Part shown: one piece after another, positions 1 through 6,024 of the stretch | Layout of the letters: every line of letters begins with the position of its first letter | Numbering within the stretch: the stretch's first letter is position 1 | Notes under the pieces: generated by a model | What the model saw: the letters and a program-made list of their open reading frames with translations, nothing else | Database searches by the model: none | What the model was told of the DNA's origin: nothing | Origin: Ruminococcaceae bacterium UBA7135 | GTDB taxonomy: Bacteria; Bacillota; Clostridia; Oscillospirales; Ruminococcaceae | DNA length: 8,518 bases | Reading direction: 5' to 3' | NCBI GenBank assembly: GCA_002492075.1 | Contig: DKXD01000163.1 | Coordinates: 4,469 to 12,986, forward strand | Position numbers and translations under genes: made by a program

Positions 1-1
1 G

Positions 2-265
2 AGCGGCACCTCAGACGCTTCGGCGGAGTTTGTTGGCGAGATACGCGCTATGCTCGACAAAAACGGCGTTATCTGGCAAACGGGCGAGCTTGGTAAAGTG
101 GATAACGGCGGCGGCGGAACGGTCGCGATGTATGTCGCCAATCTCAATATAGATACGATAGATGTGGGCGTTCCCGTTATGAGTATGCACGCGCCGTTTG
201 AAATAACTGCGAAAGCGGATATCTGGGCGGCGTTCAGGGCGTTTGAATCCTTTATTAAAAACTAA
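2..265 (+). CDS. M18 family aminopeptidase, C-terminal fragment
   Basis: This is the last 87 codons of a gene that starts before the window; the frame is open from base 2 to the TAA at 263-265. The visible part carries the glycine-rich stretch GKVDNGGGGT and, near the end, SMHAPFE. In the M18 family (aminopeptidase I-like, cocatalytic metal peptidases) the histidine of this last motif is a metal ligand, and the two motifs with this spacing are typical of the type-1 bacterial members often named apeA. The enzyme removes N-terminal residues from peptides in the cytoplasm. The remaining metal ligands and the catalytic glutamate lie outside the window, so activity cannot be judged. It is followed by 67 bases with no obvious hairpin terminator before yunB. 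Family assignment is fairly sure; the subtype is not. Confidence 0.85.
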   Translation, partial: SGTSDASAEFVGEIRAMLDKNGVIWQTGELGKVDNGGGGTVAMYVANLNIDTIDVGVPVMSMHAPFEITAKADIWAAFRAFESFIKN

Positions 266-319
266 TTTGCGGACAAAGCCATAATTCACCTATTTATTCA
301 ATAAACATATATTGAACAG

Positions 320-328
320 AGAGGGTGA
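320..328 (+). promoter_or_regulatory. Ribosome binding site of yunB (decides start)
   Basis: The purine-rich AGAGGGTGA lies just before the ATG at 333. An in-frame TTG at 312 is upstream of this site and has no comparable purine run before it, so the ATG at 333 is the better start. Confidence 0.7.
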
Positions 329-332
329 ACAT

Positions 333-1028
333 ATGACCAAAAGCAGAAAATTCTTGAATAAGCTGGGCTTGAAGCTGATAGCGGTTGCGCTGATATTGGT
401 AGGGGTGTTTCTTATAGCCGAGGCAAGCTTTCGCCCGATGATAGAGGAGATAAACGCTTATGAGTGCCACGAGACCGTATCGCGGATCATCAACGACGCG
501 GTTCTGTCCGAGTTGGAGCAAAACAACACGGATTATTCCACGCTTGTGACGCTCACAAGAAACGGAGACGGTGAGGTTACCTCCGTGCAAAGCAACGCAG
601 TGAATATCAACAAACTCAAAACCAATGTAAACGAACGTGTGGAACGCGAAATTGAACGATTGGCGGCGGTCGATATTCAAATACCCATAGGAACTCTTTT
701 GGGACTGCAATTGTTGCATGGTAAAGGTTTTACTGTCGGAATGACCGTTGAACCGTTGGGATACGCCACAACAACGATAATCAGCGAGTTCACCGAGGCG
801 GGGATAAATCAAACGCTTCATCGTATAATCATAGAGATCAGCGCGGACGTTGACGCGCTTATACCGGGTTATCAGACGCGAGTTCCCGTCAAGACGTCGA
901 TAGTCGCGGCGGAAACGGTAATTGTGGGAAGAGTGCCCGACGCGTACACGCATGTTGTCACAGAATCGGGTGATCTTGCGGGAACGCTGAACGACTACGG
1001 AGCGGAAAATTACATTCAGGAGAATTGA
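333..1028 (+). CDS. yunB: Sporulation protein YunB
   Basis: The 231-residue product has a short basic N-terminus (MTKSRK), one hydrophobic membrane segment at about residues 12-29, then a soluble domain presumably outside the membrane. Features matching the YunB family include the RPMIEEINAYE stretch just after the membrane segment, an IPIGTLLGLQLLHGKG region near the middle, and a C-terminal IPGYQTRVPVKTSIVAAETVIVG stretch ending in PDAYTHV. The length is close to the 254 residues of the Bacillus subtilis protein. In B. subtilis yunB is a mother-cell (sigma-E) gene needed for normal spore formation; its biochemical role is not established. The ATG at 333 is chosen because the ribosome binding site sits between it and an earlier in-frame TTG at 312. 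The stop is one base before the ligA start, so the two are likely co-translated. No convincing sigma-E promoter was found. It is the best pointer to an endospore-forming host. Confidence 0.85.
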   Translation: MTKSRKFLNKLGLKLIAVALILVGVFLIAEASFRPMIEEINAYECHETVSRIINDAVLSELEQNNTDYSTLVTLTRNGDGEVTSVQSNAVNINKLKTNVNERVEREIERLAAVDIQIPIGTLLGLQLLHGKGFTVGMTVEPLGYATTTIISEFTEAGINQTLHRIIIEISADVDALIPGYQTRVPVKTSIVAAETVIVGRVPDAYTHVVTESGDLAGTLNDYGAENYIQEN

Positions 1029-1029
1029 T

Positions 1030-3009
1030 ATGGACATAAATGAAGCGAAAAAAAGACTTGATGAGCTAAAAACGGTTATCGAAAAGGCAAACCGAAACTA
1101 CTACGACCTTGACGCTCCGACTTTGGAGGACGATGAGTATGACGCTTTAATGCGCGAATTGCGTGATATCGAACAGCAATACCCCGAGCTGCTGACAGCG
1201 GACAGTCCATCGCAGCGTGTGGGCGGAACGGCGCAGACAACATTTGAGAAAGTTACGCACACCGTTCAGATGGGCAGTTTGCAGGATGTGTTTGATGTTT
1301 CGGAGGTTCGCGATTACTATGATCGGGTGAAAGCGGAGGGCGCTTCGGAATTTACCGTAGAACCGAAGATAGACGGTCTTTCCGTATCGCTTGTGTATGA
1401 GAACGGCGTGCTCGTGCAAGGTTCAACGCGCGGTGACGGATTTATAGGCGAGGACATCACCCCGAATATCAAGACTATACGCTCAATTCCGCTGAACATC
1501 CCCGAAAAGCTGCCGCTTTTGGAAGTGCGCGGGGAGGTTTATATGCCCAAAAAGAGCTTCGGAGAGCTGTGCGAGCTTCAAGAAAAGAACGGCGAGCCTC
1601 TCCCGAAAAATCCGAGAAACGCGGCGGCGGGTTCGCTGCGGCAAAAGGACAGCAAGATAACCGCTTCAAGAAAGCTGGACATATTCTGCTTTAACATTCA
1701 GCGCGTCGAGGGGAAAGAGTTCAAAACGCACTCCGAGAGCTTGGAATTTATCGAAAAAGCGGGATTTCGCGTGATACCCGATATTCGGGTCTGCCACACG
1801 GTTGACGAGATAATCGAGCGCATAAACGAGATAGGGCAAATGAGACAGTCGCTCCCGTTCGATATTGACGGCGCTGTTGTGAAAGTAAACGATCTCGCGC
1901 TTCGTACCGAGATAGGCGCGACGGCTAAAGTGCCGAAATGGGCTGTGGCGTTCAAATATCCGCCCGAGGAAAAGGAGACCATTCTGCGATCTATTGAGAT
2001 AAACGTCGGGCGCACGGGAGCGCTTACTCCCGTGGCGGTGTTTGATCCCGTGCAGTTGGCGGGAACGAGCGTTGCGCGGGCCGTTCTTCATAATCAGGAC
2101 TTCATCACGGAGCGCGATGTTCGGGTAGGCGATACAATAATTGTCCGCAAGGCGGGCGACATAATCCCCGAGGTGGTGAGGAGCGTTAAACACGCGGAGA
2201 ACTCCGAGCCGTATTTTATTCCCGACAAGTGCCCCGTATGCGGAGCGGCGGCGGTCCGCGACGAGGACGAGGCGGTCATTCGCTGTCAGAATCCAGATTG
2301 CCCCGCGCAGCTTTTGCGTTCGCTTGAACATTTCGCAAGCCGCGGCGCTATGAACATAGACGGTCTTGGAGAGGCTGTCGTGGAGCAGCTGGTAAGCGCG
2401 GACTTGGTGCATATGGTCGCGGACTTGTACACGCTGACCTTGCAGGACTTGACGGCTTTGGAGCGTTTCGGTGAAAAGTCGGCGGTAAATCTTTTGAAAG
2501 CTATTGAAAACTCCAAGCAAAACGAGCCGGACAGACTTATTTTTGCGTTGGGAATACGCGGGATAGGGCAAAAGGCGGCAACGCTGCTTATGCAGAAATT
2601 CGGCTCTGTTGACAGCGTTATGGAGGCAAGCGCCGAGGATATCGCGGCGATAGACGGTTTCGGGGAGATACTCGCTAATTCCGTTTACAACGCAATGCGT
2701 GAGCCTCACCGCGTAAAGCTTATTGAGCGCTTAAAGAAACTCGGCTTGAAGATGACGTATTCGAGCAAGCAGGTGTCGGACAAGCTGAACGGCTTGACGT
2801 TCGTGCTTACGGGAACGCTCCCAACGCTGAAACGCGACCAAGCCAAAGAGATGATAGAGCAGCGCGGCGGCAAGGTGAGCGGTTCGGTGTCGAAAAAGAC
2901 AAGCTACGTTGTCGCTGGCGAGGAAGCGGGGAGTAAGCTCACAAAGGCAAACGAGCTGGGCATTACCGTGCTCACGGAGGAGCAGTTTTTGCAGATGATT
3001 GGAGAGTGA
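1030..3009 (+). CDS. ligA: NAD+-dependent DNA ligase LigA
   Basis: LigA seals nicks in duplex DNA during replication and repair, using NAD+ to adenylate an active-site lysine. The 659-residue length is normal for the family. Domains in order: an N-terminal Ia domain that binds the NAD+ nicotinamide part (about 1-65, with YYDLDAPTLEDDEYDAL); the adenylation domain with the KxDG motif EPKIDGLS, catalytic Lys113; an OB domain (from about residue 315, VGRTGALTPVA); a four-cysteine zinc finger, Cys401, Cys404, Cys419 and Cys424; helix-hairpin-helix repeats (IDGLGEAVVEQL, ALGIRGIGQKAA, IDGFGEILAN); and a BRCT domain from about residue 585 to the end. All key residues are present, so it should be active. 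Its AGGAGAA ribosome binding site (1018-1024) lies within the end of yunB. The last codons (EEQFLQMIG) are repeated downstream at 3703-3729, a duplication scar described separately. Confidence 0.98.
   Translation: MDINEAKKRLDELKTVIEKANRNYYDLDAPTLEDDEYDALMRELRDIEQQYPELLTADSPSQRVGGTAQTTFEKVTHTVQMGSLQDVFDVSEVRDYYDRVKAEGASEFTVEPKIDGLSVSLVYENGVLVQGSTRGDGFIGEDITPNIKTIRSIPLNIPEKLPLLEVRGEVYMPKKSFGELCELQEKNGEPLPKNPRNAAAGSLRQKDSKITASRKLDIFCFNIQRVEGKEFKTHSESLEFIEKAGFRVIPDIRVCHTVDEIIERINEIGQMRQSLPFDIDGAVVKVNDLALRTEIGATAKVPKWAVAFKYPPEEKETILRSIEINVGRTGALTPVAVFDPVQLAGTSVARAVLHNQDFITERDVRVGDTIIVRKAGDIIPEVVRSVKHAENSEPYFIPDKCPVCGAAAVRDEDEAVIRCQNPDCPAQLLRSLEHFASRGAMNIDGLGEAVVEQLVSADLVHMVADLYTLTLQDLTALERFGEKSAVNLLKAIENSKQNEPDRLIFALGIRGIGQKAATLLMQKFGSVDSVMEASAEDIAAIDGFGEILANSVYNAMREPHRVKLIERLKKLGLKMTYSSKQVSDKLNGLTFVLTGTLPTLKRDQAKEMIEQRGGKVSGSVSKKTSYVVAGEEAGSKLTKANELGITVLTEEQFLQMIGE
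2977..3003 (+). repeat. ligA 3'-end repeat, copy 1 (source)
   Basis: These 27 bases encode EEQFLQMIG at the end of LigA. They recur at 3703-3729 with 25 of 27 bases identical by direct comparison; the differences (2988/3714 and 3000/3726) are both third codon positions. Confidence 0.9.
3001..3006 (+). promoter_or_regulatory. Ribosome binding site of first lipoprotein (decides start)
   Basis: GGAGAG sits seven bases before the ATG at 3014 and overlaps the last codons of ligA. It places the start at 3014 rather than at an in-frame TTG at 2999, which would add five residues before the signal peptide and would itself overlap the site. Confidence 0.65.
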
Positions 3010-3013
3010 CATA

Positions 3014-3694
3014 ATGAAAAAGGCTTTATGTCTGGGTTTGGCGGCGGCTTTGGCTTGCGGTCTGTGCGGTTGCGCGAAAAAAGAGGAAAGCTCTTTGCAG
3101 ACAAGCGCTCCGCAGAGCGCATCTCAAACCACTTCCACGGAAACATTGTCAAGCGAAACAACATCAAGCAGTGAAATTCCAACGGGCAGCTTTGATTGGG
3201 ATAAGGCAATGAGCGATTTCTACATTGACGGAATAAAAATGAAATATCCGTTTTCGGAAAGCGTTCTTGGCGAAAAATTCATTTTTAATGTTGATGAAGC
3301 GCGATATACGTCGGGTGACGAATACGGCGACGGTTGGCTGACTATTGTTGTGGACCATAAAGATCACACCAGTTGGTGGATTTTTGAAGCAAGATACAAT
3401 GGTGTGACAAAAGAAACATATAAGCCCGACCTTGCTCCCGATAAAATTTACAGCATTCCCGAACCTGTTATTCAAGGAATAAAAGAGGGAACATTAATGG
3501 AGGATGTCTATGCCTTGTGGGGTAAACCCGATGAAACCGAAGAAACGGTTATTTCGTCTCCCCGCACCAAAGTCTATTATTACGGTAAAGAGGACGGACA
3601 GAGGCTATGTTTACGGTATGACAACACAACAAATAAAGTGGAGTCGATTGAGATATATTTCAGAAATTATGAACTGATGAGGGAGGATTTTTAA
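3014..3694 (+). CDS. Lipoprotein with Ser/Thr linker and BamE-like C-terminal motif (paralog 1)
   Basis: I do not recognise a named family for this 226-residue protein. It begins with a lipoprotein signal peptide: basic MKK, a hydrophobic run, and a lipobox LCGC with Cys20 as the lipidated residue, so it should be anchored on the outer face of the membrane. Residues 21-57 are a Ser/Thr/Glu-rich linker. Two conserved-looking segments follow: residues 72-86 (G-x5-P-x5-LG pattern) and residues 155-176 (GIxxGxxxxDVxxxxGxPxETE). The second resembles the small BamE/SmpA-type beta fold (G..DV...lG.P), but this is pattern resemblance only. Both segments align without gaps to the next lipoprotein gene (residues 37-51 and 107-128), so the two are paralogs. 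Base composition is visibly richer in A+T than in ligA or gatA (21 of 60 bases are G or C at 3241-3300). It starts four bases after ligA, and its TAA overlaps the next ATG as TAATG. Confidence 0.8.
   Translation: MKKALCLGLAAALACGLCGCAKKEESSLQTSAPQSASQTTSTETLSSETTSSSEIPTGSFDWDKAMSDFYIDGIKMKYPFSESVLGEKFIFNVDEARYTSGDEYGDGWLTIVVDHKDHTSWWIFEARYNGVTKETYKPDLAPDKIYSIPEPVIQGIKEGTLMEDVYALWGKPDETEETVISSPRTKVYYYGKEDGQRLCLRYDNTTNKVESIEIYFRNYELMREDF
3682..3687 (+). promoter_or_regulatory. Ribosome binding site before mini-ORF
   Basis: GGAGGA ends six bases before the ATG at 3694. It has the same sequence as the core of the gatC site (GGAGGA at 4272-4277, five bases before its ATG), as expected if the region was copied from the front of gatC. 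Confidence 0.6.
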
Positions 3695-3744
3695 TGAGCA
3701 TTGAGGAGCAGTTCTTGCAGATGATCGGAGGAGAGAGTGAATGA
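3694..3744 (+). CDS. 16-codon mini-ORF: in-frame chimera of gatC start and ligA end (duplication scar)
   Basis: The frame encodes MSIEEQFLQMIGGESE. Its first 11 bases, ATGAGCATTGA, are identical to the start of gatC (4283-4293), and bases 3703-3729 repeat the ligA 3' end (2977-3003, 25 of 27 identical). The two pieces share the bases GA at 3703-3704, a two-base microhomology. The ATG shares a base with the stop of the first lipoprotein (TAATG), and the TGA overlaps the ATG of the second (ATGA), so a ribosome could pass through all three. I read it mainly as the junction left by a tandem duplication. It may be translated and could help couple the second lipoprotein to the first, but that is inference; an independent function of the peptide is doubtful. 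A strong ribosome binding site lies at 3682-3687. Confidence 0.5.
   Translation: MSIEEQFLQMIGGESE
3703..3729 (+). repeat. ligA 3'-end repeat, copy 2 (displaced)
   Basis: This is a direct repeat of 2977-3003, offset by 726 bases, with two synonymous differences (Phe TTT/TTC and Ile ATT/ATC). The copy then diverges: where ligA reads GAGTGA and stops, the copy has extra GGA/GAG-like bases and stops at 3742-3744. It lies directly before the second lipoprotein, as copy 1 lies directly before the first. Confidence 0.88.
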
Positions 3745-4262
3745 AAGTGAAAAAGGCGCTCTGTGTGATAATGGCGGCGGTCATGCTGTTTGCGCTCACC
3801 GCGTGCAAAAGCGGAGGTGGCGAGGTAAAAGAGCTGACGGTAACGCTCAACGGAGTGACGGTTTCCGCGCCGCTTACCATTGAAAAACTGGGCAGTGATT
3901 ACAGCGTTAAGTTTGATCCTGACATTAAAATCGGTGAGCTCTTTTACAAAGATCAGAACCTTGCATCGTTGGTTACATTTGATGAAAATACAACGGAAAA
4001 CGATTATCGAAAAAAGAATATCAAAACGCTTAACGGAAGAAAAAATGTTTCTGTAAACGGAATTACGTATGGCTCTTCTAAGTCAGATGTAAAAAATGCG
4101 ATAGGTTCGCCAACTGAAACAGAAAAAATAAAAGGTGGGTTGTGGACAGAGAGTTGGCTTTACCTCAAGGGCGGAAAGGCAAAAGGCGAAAGATATTTAT
4201 TGATAATGTTTGATAAAAACGACAAGGTTTCTAACCTGGAAGTTGATCTTGAGTTGTTATGA
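3741..4262 (+). CDS. Lipoprotein with BamE-like C-terminal motif (paralog 2)
   Basis: This 173-residue protein has a clear lipoprotein signal: MKVKKALC, a hydrophobic core and the lipobox LTAC with Cys22 lipidated, followed by a short Gly-rich linker rather than the long Ser/Thr linker of the upstream paralog. Residues 37-51 match paralog 1 residues 72-86 (conserved Gly, Pro, Leu-Gly). Residues 107-128 match its residues 155-176 with 10 identities in 22 ungapped positions, including Asp-Val, Gly-x-Pro and Glu-Thr-Glu. The C-terminal strand (DKVSNLEVDL) matches NKVESIEIYF in paralog 1. Function is unknown; an extracytoplasmic, membrane-anchored role follows from the signal. GGAGGAGAG at 3727-3735 is its ribosome binding site and lies inside the displaced ligA tail. 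Like paralog 1 it is A+T-richer than the flanking housekeeping genes. It ends 20 bases before gatC. Confidence 0.8.
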   Translation: MKVKKALCVIMAAVMLFALTACKSGGGEVKELTVTLNGVTVSAPLTIEKLGSDYSVKFDPDIKIGELFYKDQNLASLVTFDENTTENDYRKKNIKTLNGRKNVSVNGITYGSSKSDVKNAIGSPTETEKIKGGLWTESWLYLKGGKAKGERYLLIMFDKNDKVSNLEVDLELL

Positions 4263-4270
4263 ATTATATT

Positions 4271-4276
4271 AGGAGG
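4271..4276 (+). promoter_or_regulatory. Ribosome binding site of gatC (decides start)
   Basis: AGGAGG lies six bases before the ATG at 4283. An in-frame ATG at 4259, overlapping the stop of the preceding lipoprotein gene, would place this site inside the coding region and add eight residues not expected in GatC, so 4283 is preferred. Confidence 0.8.
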
Positions 4277-4282
4277 ACGAAT

Positions 4283-4555
4283 ATGAGCATTGATGTACAG
4301 CACTTAGCAAAGCTTGCTCGTCTGCGTATTGAGGACGACAAGCTGGCGAAATTCGAGAAAGACATGGAGAGTATAGTCGCGATGGTGGAGCAGCTCCCCG
4401 AGGTGAGCGGCGACGCGTCGGGTCTTGACCCCGATCACCCGATGAAGCTGCGTGAGGACATTGAAGGCACGGACAAGCTCTCGCGAAACGAGCTTCTTGC
4501 GAACGCTCCGAAAATGCAGGCAGGGTGCGTTGTCGTACCTAAGACAGTAGAATGA
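4283..4555 (+). CDS. gatC: Asp-tRNA(Asn)/Glu-tRNA(Gln) amidotransferase subunit GatC
   Basis: GatC is the small subunit that wraps between GatA and GatB and stabilises the complex. The 90-residue product has the family pattern: an N-terminal VQHLAKLARLRIEDDKLAKF helix, a second amphipathic helix with IVAMVEQLPEV, the LREDI stretch, and the C-terminal LLANAPKMQAGCVVVPKTVE, where NAP and VPK are characteristic. Its length is within the usual 90-100. The gene is followed by gatA after 17 bases, as in most bacterial gat operons. Its first 11 bases recur at 3694-3704 in front of the second lipoprotein gene, which bears on the history of this region. The assignment is secure. Confidence 0.95.
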   Translation: MSIDVQHLAKLARLRIEDDKLAKFEKDMESIVAMVEQLPEVSGDASGLDPDHPMKLREDIEGTDKLSRNELLANAPKMQAGCVVVPKTVE

Positions 4556-4572
4556 GAAAGGAACACTGAACA

Positions 4573-6024
4573 ATGGAACTTTACGAATATTCGGCTCACG
4601 AGCTGTCGAAAATGCTTTCCGAAAAGAAGTGCAGCAGCGAGGAGCTTACAAAGTCGGTGCTCGACAGAGCGGCGGCAACGGAGGACAAGGTCGGCGCGTA
4701 CCTCACGATATGCGGCGAGGAGGCGCTCAAAAAGGCGCGCGAGGTGGACGAAAAGCGGGTTAAGGAAACGCTTCACCCGCTTGCGGGAATACCTATCGGA
4801 ATTAAGGATAACATCAGCACAAAGGGCTTGCTTACTACCTGCGCGTCCAAAATGCTGTACAACTATGTGCCGCCGTTTGACGCGTTCGTTATGAAAAAGG
4901 TGAACGCAGCGGATATGGTAGTCACGGGCAAGCTGAATATGGACGAGTTCGCCATGGGCTCGTCGACGGAGAATTCTTACTTTAAGAAAACGCATAATCC
5001 ACATAACCTCGACTGCGTACCGGGCGGCTCTTCGGGCGGTTCGGCGGCGGCTGTCGCGGCGGGGAGCGCGGTCATCTCGCTCGGCTCCGATACGGGCGGT
5101 TCTATTCGTATGCCGGCGGCGTATTGCGGAGTTGTGGGTCTTAAGCCTACTTACGGTAGCGTTTCGAGATACGGACTTGTAGCGTTCGCAAGTTCTCTCG
5201 ACCAAATAGGACCGCTTGCTCGTAATGTTCGTGACGCAGCTATGCTGTACTCCGTTATCTGCGGTCACGACAATATGGACGCGACCTCGCAGGAGCGCGA
5301 ATATCCCGATTTCACAAAGCTCTTGAACAGCGATGTTAAGGGCTTGAAGATCGGTATTCCGGAGGAATATTACGGCGAGGGCGTGGATAATTCCGTAAAA
5401 GAAACCGTTATGAACGCAGTTCGTGAGCTTGAAAAGAACGGCGCGGAGATAGTAAATATCAGTTTGCCGAGTACAAAATACGCTCTGAACGCGTACTACA
5501 TCATCAGCTCCGCCGAAGCAAGCTCAAACCTCGCGCGCTTTGACGGCGTGAAGTACGGATACAGAGCCGAAAACTTCACAGACCTTACCGATATGTACGA
5601 GAAAACGCGCTCGGAGGGCTTTGGTGACGAGGTAAAGCGCCGCATTATGTTGGGAACATTCGTGCTGTCAAGTGGATTTTTCGACGCATATTACAAGAAA
5701 GCGAAATTGGTCGCTCTTGAGATCGTCAAGGAATTCAACGCGGCGTTCGAGAAATGCGACGTGATAGCCACTCCCGCAACTCCCGCAACAGCGTTCAGGC
5801 TCGGCGAGAATATCGGCGATCCCACAAAAATGTACGCCGCCGACATCTGCACCGTAACGGTGAATATCGCGGGTCTGCCCGCTATAAGCGTACCTTGCAG
5901 CAAGGTAAACGGAATGCCCGCGGGATTGCAGTTTATTGGGAAGAAATTTGGCGAGCAAACGCTTCTTAACGCGGCTCTTGCCATTGAAGAGCTGAACGGC
6001 GAGGTGAAGCCCGTCAATGTTTGA
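4573..6024 (+). CDS. gatA: Asp-tRNA(Asn)/Glu-tRNA(Gln) amidotransferase subunit GatA
   Basis: GatA is the glutaminase: it hydrolyses glutamine and sends ammonia to GatB, where the mischarged tRNA is amidated. The 483-residue protein carries the amidase-signature Ser-cisSer-Lys triad: Lys78 in IPIGIKDNI, Ser153 in the GGSSGGSAAA block and nucleophile Ser177 in SDTGGSIR. It also has the following CGVVGLKPTYG and FASSLDQIGP blocks, RRIMLGTFVLSSGFFDAYY (about 357-376) and MYAADICTVTVNIAGLPAISVP near the end. One small oddity is SIRM-PAA, where the family usually has SIRQ-PAA, and TYGS where TYGR is common. Length and motifs are otherwise normal. GAAAGGA (4556-4562) is the ribosome binding site, spaced a little long at ten bases. 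The end overlaps the GNAT gene by eight bases. Presence of GatCAB suggests the cell lacks a dedicated glutaminyl- and/or asparaginyl-tRNA synthetase. Confidence 0.97.
   Translation: MELYEYSAHELSKMLSEKKCSSEELTKSVLDRAAATEDKVGAYLTICGEEALKKAREVDEKRVKETLHPLAGIPIGIKDNISTKGLLTTCASKMLYNYVPPFDAFVMKKVNAADMVVTGKLNMDEFAMGSSTENSYFKKTHNPHNLDCVPGGSSGGSAAAVAAGSAVISLGSDTGGSIRMPAAYCGVVGLKPTYGSVSRYGLVAFASSLDQIGPLARNVRDAAMLYSVICGHDNMDATSQEREYPDFTKLLNSDVKGLKIGIPEEYYGEGVDNSVKETVMNAVRELEKNGAEIVNISLPSTKYALNAYYIISSAEASSNLARFDGVKYGYRAENFTDLTDMYEKTRSEGFGDEVKRRIMLGTFVLSSGFFDAYYKKAKLVALEIVKEFNAAFEKCDVIATPATPATAFRLGENIGDPTKMYAADICTVTVNIAGLPAISVPCSKVNGMPAGLQFIGKKFGEQTLLNAALAIEELNGEVKPVNV

Noticed and set aside
306..313. 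CATATATT resembling a sigma-E -10 box (CATACAnT) upstream of yunB
   Set aside because: No matching -35 element at the usual spacing, and the start of transcription would fall at the ribosome binding site, leaving almost no leader.
266..332. Gap between the aminopeptidase and yunB searched for a terminator or small RNA
   Set aside because: No stable inverted repeat or T run was seen; it is A+T-rich and carries only the yunB ribosome binding site.
294..1037. Open frame on the - strand covering the whole of yunB
   Set aside because: Composition artefact; it has no recognisable motif, whereas the + strand frame matches YunB.
1666..2709. Long open frame on the - strand opposite ligA (347 codons)
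   Set aside because: Shadow of ligA codon usage; the product is rich in Arg, His and Leu, resembles no family, and LigA on the + strand is unmistakable.
4243..4270. TTGATC and TATATT with a 16-base spacer, resembling a promoter just before gatC
   Set aside because: Transcription would begin at about 4277, after the gatC ribosome binding site at 4271-4276, so it could not serve gatC in the normal way.
4435..5268. Long open frame on the - strand opposite gatC and gatA
   Set aside because: Antisense to two well conserved genes and extremely rich in Arg; no ribosome binding site or domain signal supports it.
5770..5787. Tandem repeat of ACTCCCGCA within gatA
   Set aside because: It encodes TPATPA, which corresponds to a conserved Pro/Thr-rich loop of GatA, so it is ordinary coding sequence rather than a repeat expansion.
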